Position numbers and translations under genes: made by a program | Shown here: positions 19,072 to 27,880 of the stretch, piece by piece | How the letters are laid out: the number at the start of each line of letters is the position of its first letter | How positions within the stretch are numbered: the first letter of the stretch is position 1 | The notes under the pieces: generated by a model | Databases searched by the model: none | What the model was told of the DNA's origin: nothing | Seen by the model: only the letters and a program-made list of their open reading frames with translations | Assembly (NCBI RefSeq): GCF_002102475.1 | Contig: NZ_MSQD01000004.1 | Location: forward strand, 1-64,000 | Length of the DNA: 64,000 bases | Reading direction: 5' to 3' | DNA from: Thermoanaerobacterium sp. PSU-2 | Lineage (GTDB): Bacteria; Bacillota; Thermoanaerobacteria; Thermoanaerobacterales; Thermoanaerobacteraceae

Positions 19072-19818
19072 TTATTCTTCCAACAGTTCTTTTACGATAT
19101 TTATGCCATTAAGCTTCATGTGGTATAGAAACATAGTATGCGTTAAGTCACCATCGTGTGGAACTATTTTAAGCCTTTCCGCTGTCTTCACGCTTATATC
19201 GTAAGTCTCAACACAATTTTCAGGCACAATCACATTGGCGCTTAAATTATTGGCGTTTGCAATCATCTTTATAGAAATCGCTGTCTGATATACACACAAA
19301 TCAGTGCAATTGCCTACGATAATAAATGTAGATTTGCCTCCTTTTATCATATCAAATATCTTTCTCAAGAACTTATTTCCATCACCATCTTCTCCGCCGA
19401 AAAACACGTTTAACGAATTTTTCTCGTACACATTTGGCTTGTCCTTGACTACCTCTAAAAGCTCCTCTACGATACGGCTTTCATCTGTTCCTTTGATACA
19501 GTGCTCTGGATAAGCAGCAAATTCTGTTGCACCTTTCGCATGGGCATCATTTACAAACATCACATTCTTTATGCCCATCCTGTACGAAGCTTTAATGAGG
19601 CTCTTTATATGTTCTATAATCCCTCCTATTCGAGGACTTGACAAAGCCCCACTTTTGCAAAAACCGTTTATCATGTCAACGACGATAATCGACACATTGT
19701 CAGCATTTCCAGCATCTTTTATGACGGTGCTTAACTTCATGTCATCTAAATTGCTATAAAAATCAAACAGATAATTTAAAAAAGGTCTTGTATTGTACAA
19801 AAAGCTATCAAAATTCAT
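19072..19818 (-). CDS. Isochorismatase/nicotinamidase-family cysteine hydrolase
   Basis: 248 residues from ATG 19818, 8 bases after AAAGGAGG. The catalytic Asp is in IIVVDMINGFC, the catalytic Cys in GNCTDLCVYQTA, and YPEHCIKGTDES resembles the substrate loop of nicotinamidases. The N-terminal 30 residues before the core are extra. The family hydrolyses amides or vinyl ethers (nicotinamide, isochorismate, ureidomalonate); NAD salvage is the best guess but the metal-binding His ligands were not confirmed. It follows the hotdog thioesterase by 40 bp and could be co-transcribed with it and the sigma factor. Confidence 0.8.
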   Translation of the reverse strand: MNFDSFLYNTRPFLNYLFDFYSNLDDMKLSTVIKDAGNADNVSIIVVDMINGFCKSGALSSPRIGGIIEHIKSLIKASYRMGIKNVMFVNDAHAKGATEFAAYPEHCIKGTDESRIVEELLEVVKDKPNVYEKNSLNVFFGGEDGDGNKFLRKIFDMIKGGKSTFIIVGNCTDLCVYQTAISIKMIANANNLSANVIVPENCVETYDISVKTAERLKIVPHDGDLTHTMFLYHMKLNGINIVKELLEE

Positions 19819-19858
19819 TTTCACAGCCTCCTTTCATCTTATTTTTATTGTATACCAT

Positions 19859-20281
19859 TTAATCTATGCAGTAAAATGTCTCGCGGGAAGATCCCACAAG
19901 CTTGCCATCCTGATTGTATGCATCACATACTGCAACAGCAGTCGTCTTGCCCATGTGGATGATCTTCCCTATTGCCTTGATTCTGTCTTTGGCTTTTAAG
20001 GGCTTTATATAGTTTATATTCATCTCCAGAGTCACCATGTTTTTCCCCATCGTCTTTGCGGCAATTCCCATAGCTGTATCCATGAGAGAAAAAAGTACAC
20101 CGCCGTGAGCAATCTCAAAGATATTTAGATGTTTCTCGGAAATCGTCATTTCCATCGTCACTCTACCACTGCCAAGCTCAGCAATCTCCATGCCGATTAG
20201 ATTGTGAAACTGAGCTTTTTGATTCAACTCGATTATTTCTTTGAATAATTCTTCATTTATGCCGAGATTTTTAGCTTCCAA
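19859..20281 (-). CDS. PaaI-type hotdog-fold thioesterase
   Basis: 140 residues in a single hotdog domain: NIFEIAHGGVLFSLMDTAMGIAA holds the conserved helix and the catalytic Asp, and GKIIHMGKTTAVAVCDAYNQDGKLVG is the family C-terminal strand pattern. Such enzymes hydrolyse acyl-CoA esters, often aromatic ones. The start is TTG 20281 with AAAGGA upstream; two ATGs nearby are in another frame. It begins 25 bp after the sigma factor stop, which suggests a common transcript. The substrate cannot be told from sequence. Confidence 0.8.
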   Translation of the reverse strand: MEAKNLGINEELFKEIIELNQKAQFHNLIGMEIAELGSGRVTMEMTISEKHLNIFEIAHGGVLFSLMDTAMGIAAKTMGKNMVTLEMNINYIKPLKAKDRIKAIGKIIHMGKTTAVAVCDAYNQDGKLVGSSRETFYCID

Positions 20282-20306
20282 GTATACATCATCCTTTCAA
20301 GCCGTT

Positions 20307-20873
20307 TTACATAATTATATCATTTTTTATCAAAAATCTTAATCTATCTAAAGCTCTGTCTTTAAGTTTAACAACACTCTGGTAACCTACTCCCAATTCT
20401 TTTGATATTTCAACAAGTGTCTTCCTTTCGAAAAAGTAAAGCATTATTATGTTTTTCTGCTTTGCAGTAAGTCTATTCAAAGCTTCCTTTAAATCATTTC
20501 TCATGATATCATTAAAAAATTTTTCTTCCGGAGTAAGTTCATCGGCTACCATCAAATCGATGATTTCATCTTCATCATCATCTGCCTTTGCATTCAAAGA
20601 AAGAAAAGATTTTTTCTTCCTGTAGGCATTTAAAAAGTAAAATTTAAGCTGCATACTTCCATATGCTATGAATTCTTTGCCTTTTTTCTCATCAAACTGA
20701 TAGATAGCAGCAATAAGCACTTCTCTTCCGTCCTGAAGCATATCATCAAAACTGTCGTATGGAAACTTTTTTGCTAATTTTATCAAAAGAGGATGAAACT
20801 TTTTTAAAATCTCATAAACAGAATCTTTATCACCACTTTTAGCCTTAAAGCACAGTTCATTATAACTTATCAT
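20307..20873 (-). CDS. Sigma-70 family RNA polymerase sigma factor (small, regions 2 and 4)
   Basis: 188 residues. Region 2 covers about 1-90 (LLIKLAKKFPYDSFDDMLQDGREVL), followed by an acidic linker DDDEDE and region 4 with the helix-turn-helix ERKTLVEISKELGVGYQSVV. It lacks region 3 and has no anti-sigma gene beside it. Size and layout recall the TcdR/UviA-type or other accessory sigma factors, but a subgroup is not certain. The ribosome binding site (GAGG at 20884-20887) is one strand of a strong hairpin, so translation may be controlled. Two genes follow closely on the same strand (hotdog thioesterase, cysteine hydrolase). Confidence 0.85.
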   Translation of the reverse strand: MISYNELCFKAKSGDKDSVYEILKKFHPLLIKLAKKFPYDSFDDMLQDGREVLIAAIYQFDEKKGKEFIAYGSMQLKFYFLNAYRKKKSFLSLNAKADDDEDEIIDLMVADELTPEEKFFNDIMRNDLKEALNRLTAKQKNIIMLYFFERKTLVEISKELGVGYQSVVKLKDRALDRLRFLIKNDIIM

Positions 20874-20883
20874 CTACTACACA

Positions 20884-20925
20884 CCTCACATAAAGTGAGG
20901 ACCGGTCCCTTTCAGTGCAGCACTG
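20884..20925 (-). promoter_or_regulatory. Hairpins covering the ribosome binding site of the sigma factor gene
   Basis: CCTCAC-TTTAT-GTGAGG (20884-20900, minus strand) contains the Shine-Dalgarno GAGG in its 3' arm. Directly upstream are the palindrome GGACCGGTCC (20899-20908), which overlaps the first stem and could compete with it, and CAGTG-CTG-CACTG (20913-20925). Three adjoining hairpins in a 5' leader suggest RNA-level control, such as a thermometer or autoregulation; no known riboswitch class is recognised. Confidence 0.55.
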
Positions 20926-21069
20926 TGCCTTAATTATATTAAACGAACAAACGTTTTGGTAATTGCGAGTTATAAAAAGTCATCGCAGAAAATTTATAAT
21001 AATCAGTTATTTATAACATTACTTGCTGATAAATCAAAGATTTCCCTTTAAGACTTTATGGCATTTCCA

Positions 21070-21117
21070 AAAATAAAAGAGGCGTATATGTTTTTTTGAT
21101 TTAACATATACGCCTCT
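21070..21117 (-). terminator. Terminator of the NlpC/P60 gene
   Basis: AGAGGCGTATATG pairs perfectly with CATATACGCCTCT around a 14-nt loop; the minus strand continues TTTTATTTTT. Confidence 0.85.
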
Positions 21118-21139
21118 ATATAGATGCTCTCTTTTAACC

Positions 21140-21820
21140 TTAATAATACCTTCTTGCACCAATATAGTACGTCCTAAACCAACCGCTAAAATCCGCAATA
21201 GCAGCCTTACCAAGTGAATCGCTCATGTGTATTAAGCGGTTATCACCTATGTATATACCTTCGTGCGTAGGACCACCGCCTGATGTAGAGAAAAACAATA
21301 TATCGCCTGGCTGAAGTTCAGATAAGCTTACAGCTCTACCACCTGCATACTGGTCATACGTAGTTCTACCAATGCTTTTTCCAGCCTGCCTAAACACGTA
21401 TTGAACAAATCCAGAACAATCAAAACCTGCAGGTGTAGTACCACCAAAAACATAGGGCACTCCAAGATATCTTTCTGCAATGCTTACTACGTCAAAATTT
21501 GATGGGCGCTCATAGCCACCCCTTGATGAAACGCCAGTTACAGTCGTCCTATTTAATACAGCCTCTGTAGCTGGTCCTACAATTCCATCCGGAGATAATC
21601 CATATCTTTTTTGCAATGCGATCACTGCGTTCTTTGTCATACTACCAAATATTCCGTCAATACCACCTGTGCTATAGCCAAGCCTGTTTAACGTTTGCTG
21701 CAAGCTAACCACCGCTTGTCCTCTTGAACCATATTTCAAAAGCTCCATTGCAAATGCACTTGGCGCTTGCATAAGTGTTATTGACACTACTGCTGTTGCA
21801 ACTATTTTTTTGTAATTCAA
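21140..21820 (-). CDS. Secreted NlpC/P60 peptidoglycan hydrolase with a peptidoglycan-binding domain
   Basis: An N-terminal signal peptide ends near QAPSAFA. A PG_binding_1 domain follows (LKYGSRGQAVVSLQQTL to DGIVGPATEAVL), then an NlpC/P60 domain. The catalytic Cys is in FDCSGFVQYVF, the His in THEGIYIG, and a third polar residue follows in RLIHMSD. These endopeptidases cut D-Glu-mDAP bonds in cell-wall peptides. The gene lies behind a c-di-AMP riboswitch, a well-known arrangement linking wall turnover to c-di-AMP. TTG 21820 is preferred because it is 9 bases from GAGAGG; ATG 21829 (three residues longer) abuts that site. Confidence 0.9.
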   Translation of the reverse strand: MNYKKIVATAVVSITLMQAPSAFAMELLKYGSRGQAVVSLQQTLNRLGYSTGGIDGIFGSMTKNAVIALQKRYGLSPDGIVGPATEAVLNRTTVTGVSSRGGYERPSNFDVVSIAERYLGVPYVFGGTTPAGFDCSGFVQYVFRQAGKSIGRTTYDQYAGGRAVSLSELQPGDILFFSTSGGGPTHEGIYIGDNRLIHMSDSLGKAAIADFSGWFRTYYIGARRYY

Positions 21821-21840
21821 CTCATTCATCCTCTCTTTAT

Positions 21841-21932
21841 GCCTACGAGGTTAGTTGACGGGTTCGGTAAAGAGCAACCCTACCGCATACGCGGATTCAC
21901 CCCAAAGATATCCCCCGCTCTTTCGATTAGGC
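21841..21932 (-). ncRNA. Cyclic di-AMP riboswitch (ydaO/yuaA type)
   Basis: Minus strand has the ydaO consensus in order: GCCTAATCGAAAGAGCGGGG, TTTGGGGTGAATCCGC, GGTAGGGTTGCTCTTTACC, GAACCCGTCAACTAACC and closing CGTAGGC that pairs with the 5' GCCTA. It ends about 12 bases before the ribosome binding site of the NlpC/P60 gene. Binding of c-di-AMP turns such genes off. Confidence 0.95.
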
Positions 21933-22095
21933 ATATTTTATTTTAATAAATTTAATAAAAAATTTATATTTTTAATAATTAATTAATATTATATAGGCAA
22001 ATTGTATCAAAGTCAATCACATTCCATAAATTACCTGAAGATTGTAAGTTTCTCATGGTTATACTAATTAATGAATATCGAAAGAAGGTGAAAAA

Positions 22096-22905
22096 ATGCG
22101 TTCAATGTGGAAAGGTGCCATTAGTTTCGGCCTTGTCAGCATCCCCATAAAACTGTATGCAGCCACAGAAGACAACTCTATACATTTTAGACAGCTTCAC
22201 AAAGACTGCAAATCACCCATAAAATACGAGAAGATCTGCCCTGTTTGCAATAAAGAAGTTTCTGATGAAGAAATCGTAAAAGGTTACGAATATGAACCAG
22301 GAAAATTTGTCATCATAGATGAAGAAGACTTAGAGAGAATTCCAAAGTCAACAGTTAAAACGATAGATATTATCGATTTTACAGATTTAAGTCAAATAGA
22401 TCCCATATATTTCGATAAGACATACTACATCGCACCAGATGAAATAGGTGCAAAACCATACGTACTTTTAAGAGATTCTATGAAGAAATTAAACCGTGTA
22501 GCAGTTGCAAGAGTCGTCATACGATCAAGACAAGATTTAGCCTGCATAAGAGTTTTCAATGACAACTATATGGTAATGGAAACAATGCACTTCCCTGATG
22601 AAATAAGAAGCACAAACGAACTTCCACCTATCCGCAATGTAGATCTTCACGAAAATGAGGTGAAAATGGCTATAAAGCTTGTAGATACTCTGACATCTGA
22701 TTTTTCTCCCGAAAAGTACGATGACAACTACAGAAAAGCTCTGATCGAAATAATCGAGTCGAAAATTCAAGATAGAAAAATTGAAATACCTGAATCGCCA
22801 AAGGAAGAAAATGTCCTGGACCTTGTAAGCGCATTAAAAGCCAGCATCGAATCAGTAAAAGAAGAAAACACGGCAAAAAAATCAAAAAAGAAAAAAGGTG
22901 CATAA
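22096..22905 (+). CDS. ku: Non-homologous end-joining protein Ku
   Basis: 269 residues, a normal bacterial Ku. It opens with the family hallmark WKGAISFGLVSIPIKLY, has the CxxC-type pair CKSP...KICPVCNKEV, and the core ring segment YIAPDEIGAKPYVLL. The C-terminus is a short lysine-rich tail (KKSKKKKG), the usual DNA/LigD contact. Ku homodimers bind double-strand ends and recruit the ligase encoded 2 bp downstream. The promoter region shows TATACTAA at about -10; a forespore sigma-G origin, as for Bacillus ku, is possible but not clear. ATG 22096 follows GAAGGTG. Confidence 0.95.
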   Translation: MRSMWKGAISFGLVSIPIKLYAATEDNSIHFRQLHKDCKSPIKYEKICPVCNKEVSDEEIVKGYEYEPGKFVIIDEEDLERIPKSTVKTIDIIDFTDLSQIDPIYFDKTYYIAPDEIGAKPYVLLRDSMKKLNRVAVARVVIRSRQDLACIRVFNDNYMVMETMHFPDEIRSTNELPPIRNVDLHENEVKMAIKLVDTLTSDFSPEKYDDNYRKALIEIIESKIQDRKIEIPESPKEENVLDLVSALKASIESVKEENTAKKSKKKKGA

Positions 22906-22907
22906 AG

Positions 22908-23831
22908 ATGTCCCTGATGGATGAAAAAATCCCTCCTATGCTGGCTGTATCAGGAAATGTATTTGACGATCCAAATTGGGTATATGAAATCAAATGGGAT
23001 GGTTCAAGGACAATAGCATTTCTTTCATCTTATACAAAACTTCAAGACCGAAGGCTTGTAGATATAAGCCACCTATTCCCAGAACTTATAGATGTAAATA
23101 AATGTCTAAAATCAAATGAAGCCATACTTGACGGCGAACTAATCGTTATAAAAGACAATAAACCAAGCTACAGAAACATAATGATGCGAAAACACCAGCA
23201 AAACAAACTAAAAATCGAACTTTTAAGTAAATCCAATCCCGCAATATTTATAACATGGGATGTAATATATGTTGATGGAAAAGAACTATTAAACTACCCA
23301 CTTATTAAGCGCAAAGAAATCTTAAGTAAAATCGTCAGTGAAAGCAATCTAATAAGGATATCTGATTATATTTTTGAACACGGCAAAACTTTATTTGCGG
23401 AAACTGGTAAAAAACAACTGGAAGGAGTAATGGCTAAAAAGGCAGACTCAAAATATTACTTAGGAAAAAGAAGTAATCTATGGCAAAAATTCAAACATCA
23501 CATAGTACTAAACGCTGTAATATTGGGTTATAAGGTAGATAAAACGGCGTTAGTCTTGGGCCTTTACAACGATGATGACAAACTTGTGCACATTGGAAAT
23601 GTAGAATCTGGAATATCGCAAAAAGAATTATCATCGTTCTTAGAGGTTGCCAATGATCTGAAGGTCAACCCTGAATTTTACGGTCTTGCCATTAACAATG
23701 TTCAATGGATAATGCCTTTTATTGTATGTAAGGTTAAATTCATGGAATGGTCAGAAAATTTCAAAATGAGAGCGCCATCTTTCTTAGAATTTGCTTTAGA
23801 TGTAAAACCCATCGAATGCAGATTCATGTAA
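22908..23831 (+). CDS. ligD: ATP-dependent DNA ligase (LigD ligase domain only)
   Basis: 307 residues. The adenylation lysine is in motif I YEIKWDGSR; further nucleotidyltransferase motifs include AILDGELIV (motif III region), GVMAKKADSKYYLGKRS (motif IV/V) and LWQKFK. An OB-fold tail follows. It seals ends held by Ku. Unlike multidomain LigD of Mycobacterium, no polymerase or phosphoesterase domain is fused, and none is encoded next to it. Start overlaps the end of ku by spacing of 2 bp, giving a two-gene NHEJ operon. Confidence 0.92.
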   Translation: MSLMDEKIPPMLAVSGNVFDDPNWVYEIKWDGSRTIAFLSSYTKLQDRRLVDISHLFPELIDVNKCLKSNEAILDGELIVIKDNKPSYRNIMMRKHQQNKLKIELLSKSNPAIFITWDVIYVDGKELLNYPLIKRKEILSKIVSESNLIRISDYIFEHGKTLFAETGKKQLEGVMAKKADSKYYLGKRSNLWQKFKHHIVLNAVILGYKVDKTALVLGLYNDDDKLVHIGNVESGISQKELSSFLEVANDLKVNPEFYGLAINNVQWIMPFIVCKVKFMEWSENFKMRAPSFLEFALDVKPIECRFM

Positions 23832-23898
23832 ACTAATTGAAATGTGCACATTATTGATTTAAAATAAAATTATAAACGTACAAGGGGGATACTTTCAA

Positions 23899-25560
23899 TT
23901 GGCATCAATAAACAAAAAGCGCATTTTGCTGGTACTAATTACATTTTTATTTTTAATCGCATGTCTTGTAGCACGATTAATATGGCTACAGATTGTAATG
24001 GCTCCAAAATATTCACTGGCCGTCAAAAATCAAACCACATCCAAGATAGTACTAAAGCCAGAAAGAGGAATTATTTACGATGCAAATGGAAATATCCTGG
24101 CCACTAATGTAAGCGGCGGCGATGTATATGCTGCGCCTAAAAATATAACACACCCAGATGCAGTCGCAGACAAATTGTACAGCTTATTAGGCATGAAAAA
24201 AGATTCACTGTATAAGCTTCTAAGCAATAAAAATTCTGAGTGGACTGTCCTTAAAAAAAATGTCTCACTGGACAATGTAAACAAGATAAAAAAGTTAAAC
24301 CTTGCAGGCATATACGTAGAAGATACCAGCATTAGAAGCTATCCTGACGGCAGTCTATTGTCACAGACATTAGGATTCACTGGTGTAGACGGAAATGGTC
24401 TATACGGTTTAGAATACTCATTTGATAAATATTTAAAAGGAACATCAGGATTAGAAGTAGCTACAACTGACGAAGTAGGTCATGTAATAGGACTTCCCGA
24501 AAAGTTGTACGAACCAGAAAAAGGCGATGACTTAGTCCTTACTGTCGACTCAGTGATTCAGGGATATGCAGAAACGGCCATAGAAAAAGCTTATGAAACT
24601 TACAGTCCAGCTAACGGCATTTCAGCAATCGTGATGAATCCGAAGACGGGCGATATCTTAGCCATGGCAAATATTCCTGATTTTGATCCAAACGAGCCAA
24701 ATAAGGTCAGCTCCATCGACACATGGTCAAATCCTGCTGTGTCTTATCTGTACGAACCAGGATCAGTATTTAAAGTAGTAACAGCATCTGCTGCATTAGA
24801 AGAATCTTTAGTCACGCCAAATGAGCAATTTTACGATCCAGGTTACTACATAGTATCAGGCCACAGGATAAATAGCTGGACAAAATTAGGAAATATCGAT
24901 TTTTCACAAGCAGTTGCAATGTCCAGCGATACAGTATTCATGAAGATAATCGTAGAACGGCTTAAATTAAATACATTGTACAAGTACATAAACGCCTTTG
25001 GATTTGGAAGCCCAACCGGAATACAGCTTCCTGGGGAAGCGTCTGGCATGATAATACCAGAGAAAAACGTTCATCCTGTAGACCTTGCATCCATGTCTTT
25101 TGGACAAGGCATAGCAGTAACACCACTTCAAATGATAGATGCTTTTTCAGCAACTATAAATGGTGGATACTTGATGAAGCCAAATATAGTAAAAGAAATA
25201 AAATCAGGTGATAAAGTCATAAAAGAATTTAAACCTCAAGTCATAAGGCAAGTTATATCGCAGGACACGTCAAACACAATGAAAGAACTGCTTAAAAAAG
25301 TCGTCGATGAGGGTACAGGAACAGCATGTCAAATACCTGGCTTTACTGTAGGAGGAAAATCAGGCACAACTGAAAATTACTCACCCGGTAAATACACAGC
25401 ATCTTTCGCTGCATTTGCACCTGTGGACAACCCTCAAGTAGCCGTCTTAGTAGTCATAAGAAATCCTACTAAAAATGGCCATATGGGTGGCGAAATTGCA
25501 GCACCTGTTGTAAAAGACATACTCTCAAACACATTAAGATATCTAATGATAAAAAAATAG
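23899..25560 (+). CDS. Class B penicillin-binding protein (FtsI/SpoVD type transpeptidase)
   Basis: 553 residues, starting at TTG 23899 after CAAGGGGG. One membrane anchor (about 5-27), the class B dimerisation domain with PERGIIYDANGNILATNV, and a transpeptidase domain with active-site Ser in EPGSVFKVV (SxxK), SSD in place of SxN, and KSGTTE (KTG box as KSG). No PASTA repeats follow, unlike Bacillus SpoVD. It cross-links peptidoglycan in division or spore cortex. Monocistronic; a hairpin terminator follows at 25555. Confidence 0.9.
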   Translation: MASINKKRILLVLITFLFLIACLVARLIWLQIVMAPKYSLAVKNQTTSKIVLKPERGIIYDANGNILATNVSGGDVYAAPKNITHPDAVADKLYSLLGMKKDSLYKLLSNKNSEWTVLKKNVSLDNVNKIKKLNLAGIYVEDTSIRSYPDGSLLSQTLGFTGVDGNGLYGLEYSFDKYLKGTSGLEVATTDEVGHVIGLPEKLYEPEKGDDLVLTVDSVIQGYAETAIEKAYETYSPANGISAIVMNPKTGDILAMANIPDFDPNEPNKVSSIDTWSNPAVSYLYEPGSVFKVVTASAALEESLVTPNEQFYDPGYYIVSGHRINSWTKLGNIDFSQAVAMSSDTVFMKIIVERLKLNTLYKYINAFGFGSPTGIQLPGEASGMIIPEKNVHPVDLASMSFGQGIAVTPLQMIDAFSATINGGYLMKPNIVKEIKSGDKVIKEFKPQVIRQVISQDTSNTMKELLKKVVDEGTGTACQIPGFTVGGKSGTTENYSPGKYTASFAAFAPVDNPQVAVLVVIRNPTKNGHMGGEIAAPVVKDILSNTLRYLMIKK

Positions 25561-25588
25561 CCGTACATCTTAAAGTGTGCGGCTATTT
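25555..25588. terminator. Bidirectional terminator between the PBP and NusG-II genes
   Basis: AATAGCCGTACA and TGTGCGGCTATT form a 12-bp stem with one mismatch between convergent genes, overlapping both gene ends. Confidence 0.75.
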
Positions 25589-25955
25589 AATATACTACGT
25601 CGTCTACTTCTCCTTTTTTGCCACCTGTAACTCTCACCACTACTCTATTAGGGAGACATACTATCTGCTGGCCTTCTTTTTCTATCCAGCCTGTTTTGAC
25701 ACATATCTGATCTGGACAATTGGCTTCTTCCATTCTTACCTTACCATCTTTTATCTCAACCACATTTAAATGCTGGCCATTGTGAATTGTCACTGTTTTA
25801 TCAACATTTAAAGGCAATTCTTGGTACTTAGAACCATTTACTTCAATTACAACATCTGTGCCAGTTCTTGATAGCGCCTTGTCATAAGTAAAATAGGCAG
25901 AAGCAAAAGAAATAATCAAAAGCACTCCTATTAAAATCTTATCACCTATTTTCAT
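25587..25955 (-). CDS. NusG domain II-containing membrane-anchored protein
   Basis: 122 residues: one N-terminal membrane helix (about 7-25), then an extracytoplasmic NusG-II domain with the paired cysteines in EANCPDQICVKTGWI and IVCLPNRVVVRV. Family members often sit beside ApbE or Rnf subunits and are thought to help flavin or redox protein maturation outside the membrane, although this is not proven. It overlaps the upstream apbE gene by 14 bp, so the two are translationally coupled. Confidence 0.85.
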   Translation of the reverse strand: MKIGDKILIGVLLIISFASAYFTYDKALSRTGTDVVIEVNGSKYQELPLNVDKTVTIHNGQHLNVVEIKDGKVRMEEANCPDQICVKTGWIEKEGQQIVCLPNRVVVRVTGGKKGEVDDVVY

Positions 25956-26994
25956 ACAGCTTAAACCTCGAATCTGTTATCTTTAATTTACCTTTAAGTC
26001 CTGATGTTGCATATACCTTATAGTCCGGTGTAACAAAAATCGCATCAACACCAGGCATGCTCTCTATCAATTTCATCCCTTTATCAACACCTAAAATAAA
26101 GGTGATTGTAGATAACGCATCAGCATCAATAGATTTAATATTAGTAGAAACTATTGTTGTACTGACGACGCCGCTTTCTGCAGGATACCCTGTAAAAGGA
26201 TTTAATATGTGATGGTATCTTTTTCCGTTTTGAATAAAATATCTTTCATAATTGCCAGATGTGTCAATAAGCATATCTTTGCCTGAAACAATGGCGAAAT
26301 ACGTACCTTTATCTCCAAAAGGATTCTGTATGCCTATATTCCAATTGGAGCCATCTGGCTTTGAACCATAAAGGTATACGCTGCTGCCGCCTAAATTTAT
26401 AAGCGCGTGCTTTACACCATTTTCTTTCATGATATTTTCCAGTTCATCAGCAGCAAAGCCTTTAGCAATTCCTCCCAAATCGATTGCCATGCCTTTTCTG
26501 CTTAATTTAACTTCATCGTTCTTTTCGTCCAGCAAGACGTCTTTGTAGTTTATGTATTTCATGGCATCCTTAATTTGGCTTTCCGTCGGAACATGGGCAT
26601 GATCAGTGCCGATACCCCATAAATTCACCAACGGAGCGATAGTTATATCGAAATATCCACCACTTATTTTGCTGTACTTTAAAGCCGTCTTTATGACGTA
26701 AAATGTCTCTGGATTTACTTTCACATACTTTACACCAGCATTGTCGTTTATCTTTTGTATGTCGCTACCGCTTTTCTGGCTGCTCATAAGGTTGTCGATT
26801 TCTTTCAATTTGTTCATGGACTCGTCAACTGCTTTTTTGGCATTTCTGCCGTATGCAGTAACTTGCATGACAGTATCCATCATAAAATCAGTACGTGTAT
26901 ACTGTTGATCGTTGTTGCCACACCCTACAACGGATACAGAGATAAGCATTGTCACAATAATTGCTACAAATTTTTTTATAAAATGATTCATCAT
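25942..26994 (-). CDS. apbE: FAD:protein FMN transferase, lipoprotein
   Basis: 350 residues with a lipoprotein signal ending VSVVGCGN (lipobox Cys about 25). ApbE motifs are present: DTVMQVTAYG, MAIDLGGIAKGFAADEL, NLGGSSVYLYG, YHHILNPFTGYPAES and the metal-site segment SIDADALSTITFILG. ApbE attaches FMN to Thr of flavoproteins such as RnfG/NqrC on the outer face of the membrane. No Rnf genes lie nearby; the partner NusG-II protein is encoded in the same operon. ATG 26994 follows GAGAGGAT. Confidence 0.93.
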   Translation of the reverse strand: MMNHFIKKFVAIIVTMLISVSVVGCGNNDQQYTRTDFMMDTVMQVTAYGRNAKKAVDESMNKLKEIDNLMSSQKSGSDIQKINDNAGVKYVKVNPETFYVIKTALKYSKISGGYFDITIAPLVNLWGIGTDHAHVPTESQIKDAMKYINYKDVLLDEKNDEVKLSRKGMAIDLGGIAKGFAADELENIMKENGVKHALINLGGSSVYLYGSKPDGSNWNIGIQNPFGDKGTYFAIVSGKDMLIDTSGNYERYFIQNGKRYHHILNPFTGYPAESGVVSTTIVSTNIKSIDADALSTITFILGVDKGMKLIESMPGVDAIFVTPDYKVYATSGLKGKLKITDSRFKLYENR

Positions 26995-27155
26995 CTAAAC
27001 AATCCTCTCAATTAAGTTAAATTCGCCTCTTTTATTATAAATTTTTTTTCTAAATTCTTCAAGCAAAATAGCATTAGCATTCATTTCAAGCTCTATAAAC
27101 TTGTAAGATTCATTTTTTACGTATATAATCTTATTGTAAGGGGGAAATTAGCGGA

Positions 27156-27866
27156 ATGATAAAATTCATGATAAAAATTTACATACTTTACTTAGTCTTA
27201 GTAGCACTGCTTCCTACCATGCTGGGCCGTATTTTCCACTATAATGTCATATATACAAGCAGAAAAAAGAAAGTGCCATGGATAGCGATTACTTTTGATG
27301 ACGGCCCAGATCCCGAATACACGCCTACACTTTTGTCCCTTCTGGATAAATACAATGTTAAAGCGTGCTTTTTTTTGTTGGCAGACAAAGTTGAGAAGTA
27401 TCCAGATTTAGCCAAAGAAATCGTAAATAGAGGTCATGAGATAGGCATACACGGTTATAAGCATCACATAAACTGGTTTTTAGGACCTATTGCTACGTAC
27501 AAGGAATTATTAAAATCGGTTGAAATTATCTCTCAGATTACCGGAAAGTATCCTTCATATTATAGGCCTCCATGGGGATTGTTTACAACTTTTATCTACC
27601 GGTACTCAAAAAAATTAGGCATCAAAATAATTTTATGGAGTTACATGAGCTGGGATTGGAAAGTAAAAGACCCAAATCTGATAGTAAATCGCGTATTAAA
27701 CAAAGTAAAGGGCGGAAACATTTTAATATTTCACGACAGCAGCGACAACATAGGGTCAGACAAAGAAGCTCCTGAGACAATGCTTATAGCTCTTGATAAG
27801 ATAATAAGTGGAATAAAAGAGAAGAACTTAGAGATTGTAGACATAAATAAATTTATCTTTTCGTAA
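27156..27866 (+). CDS. Polysaccharide deacetylase (NodB domain)
   Basis: 236 residues: an N-terminal membrane anchor (about 3-22), then a NodB carbohydrate esterase 4 domain. Metal and catalytic motifs: AITFDDGPDPEY (MT1), IGIHGYKHHI (the HxxxH pair), YYRPPWG (MT3), ILWSYMSWDW (MT4) and ILIFHDSSDN (MT5). It probably removes acetyl groups from peptidoglycan or another wall polymer. The YkoP-like gene follows by 14 bp. Confidence 0.9.
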   Translation: MIKFMIKIYILYLVLVALLPTMLGRIFHYNVIYTSRKKKVPWIAITFDDGPDPEYTPTLLSLLDKYNVKACFFLLADKVEKYPDLAKEIVNRGHEIGIHGYKHHINWFLGPIATYKELLKSVEIISQITGKYPSYYRPPWGLFTTFIYRYSKKLGIKIILWSYMSWDWKVKDPNLIVNRVLNKVKGGNILIFHDSSDNIGSDKEAPETMLIALDKIISGIKEKNLEIVDINKFIFS

Positions 27867-27880
27867 ACGGGGTAATCATT

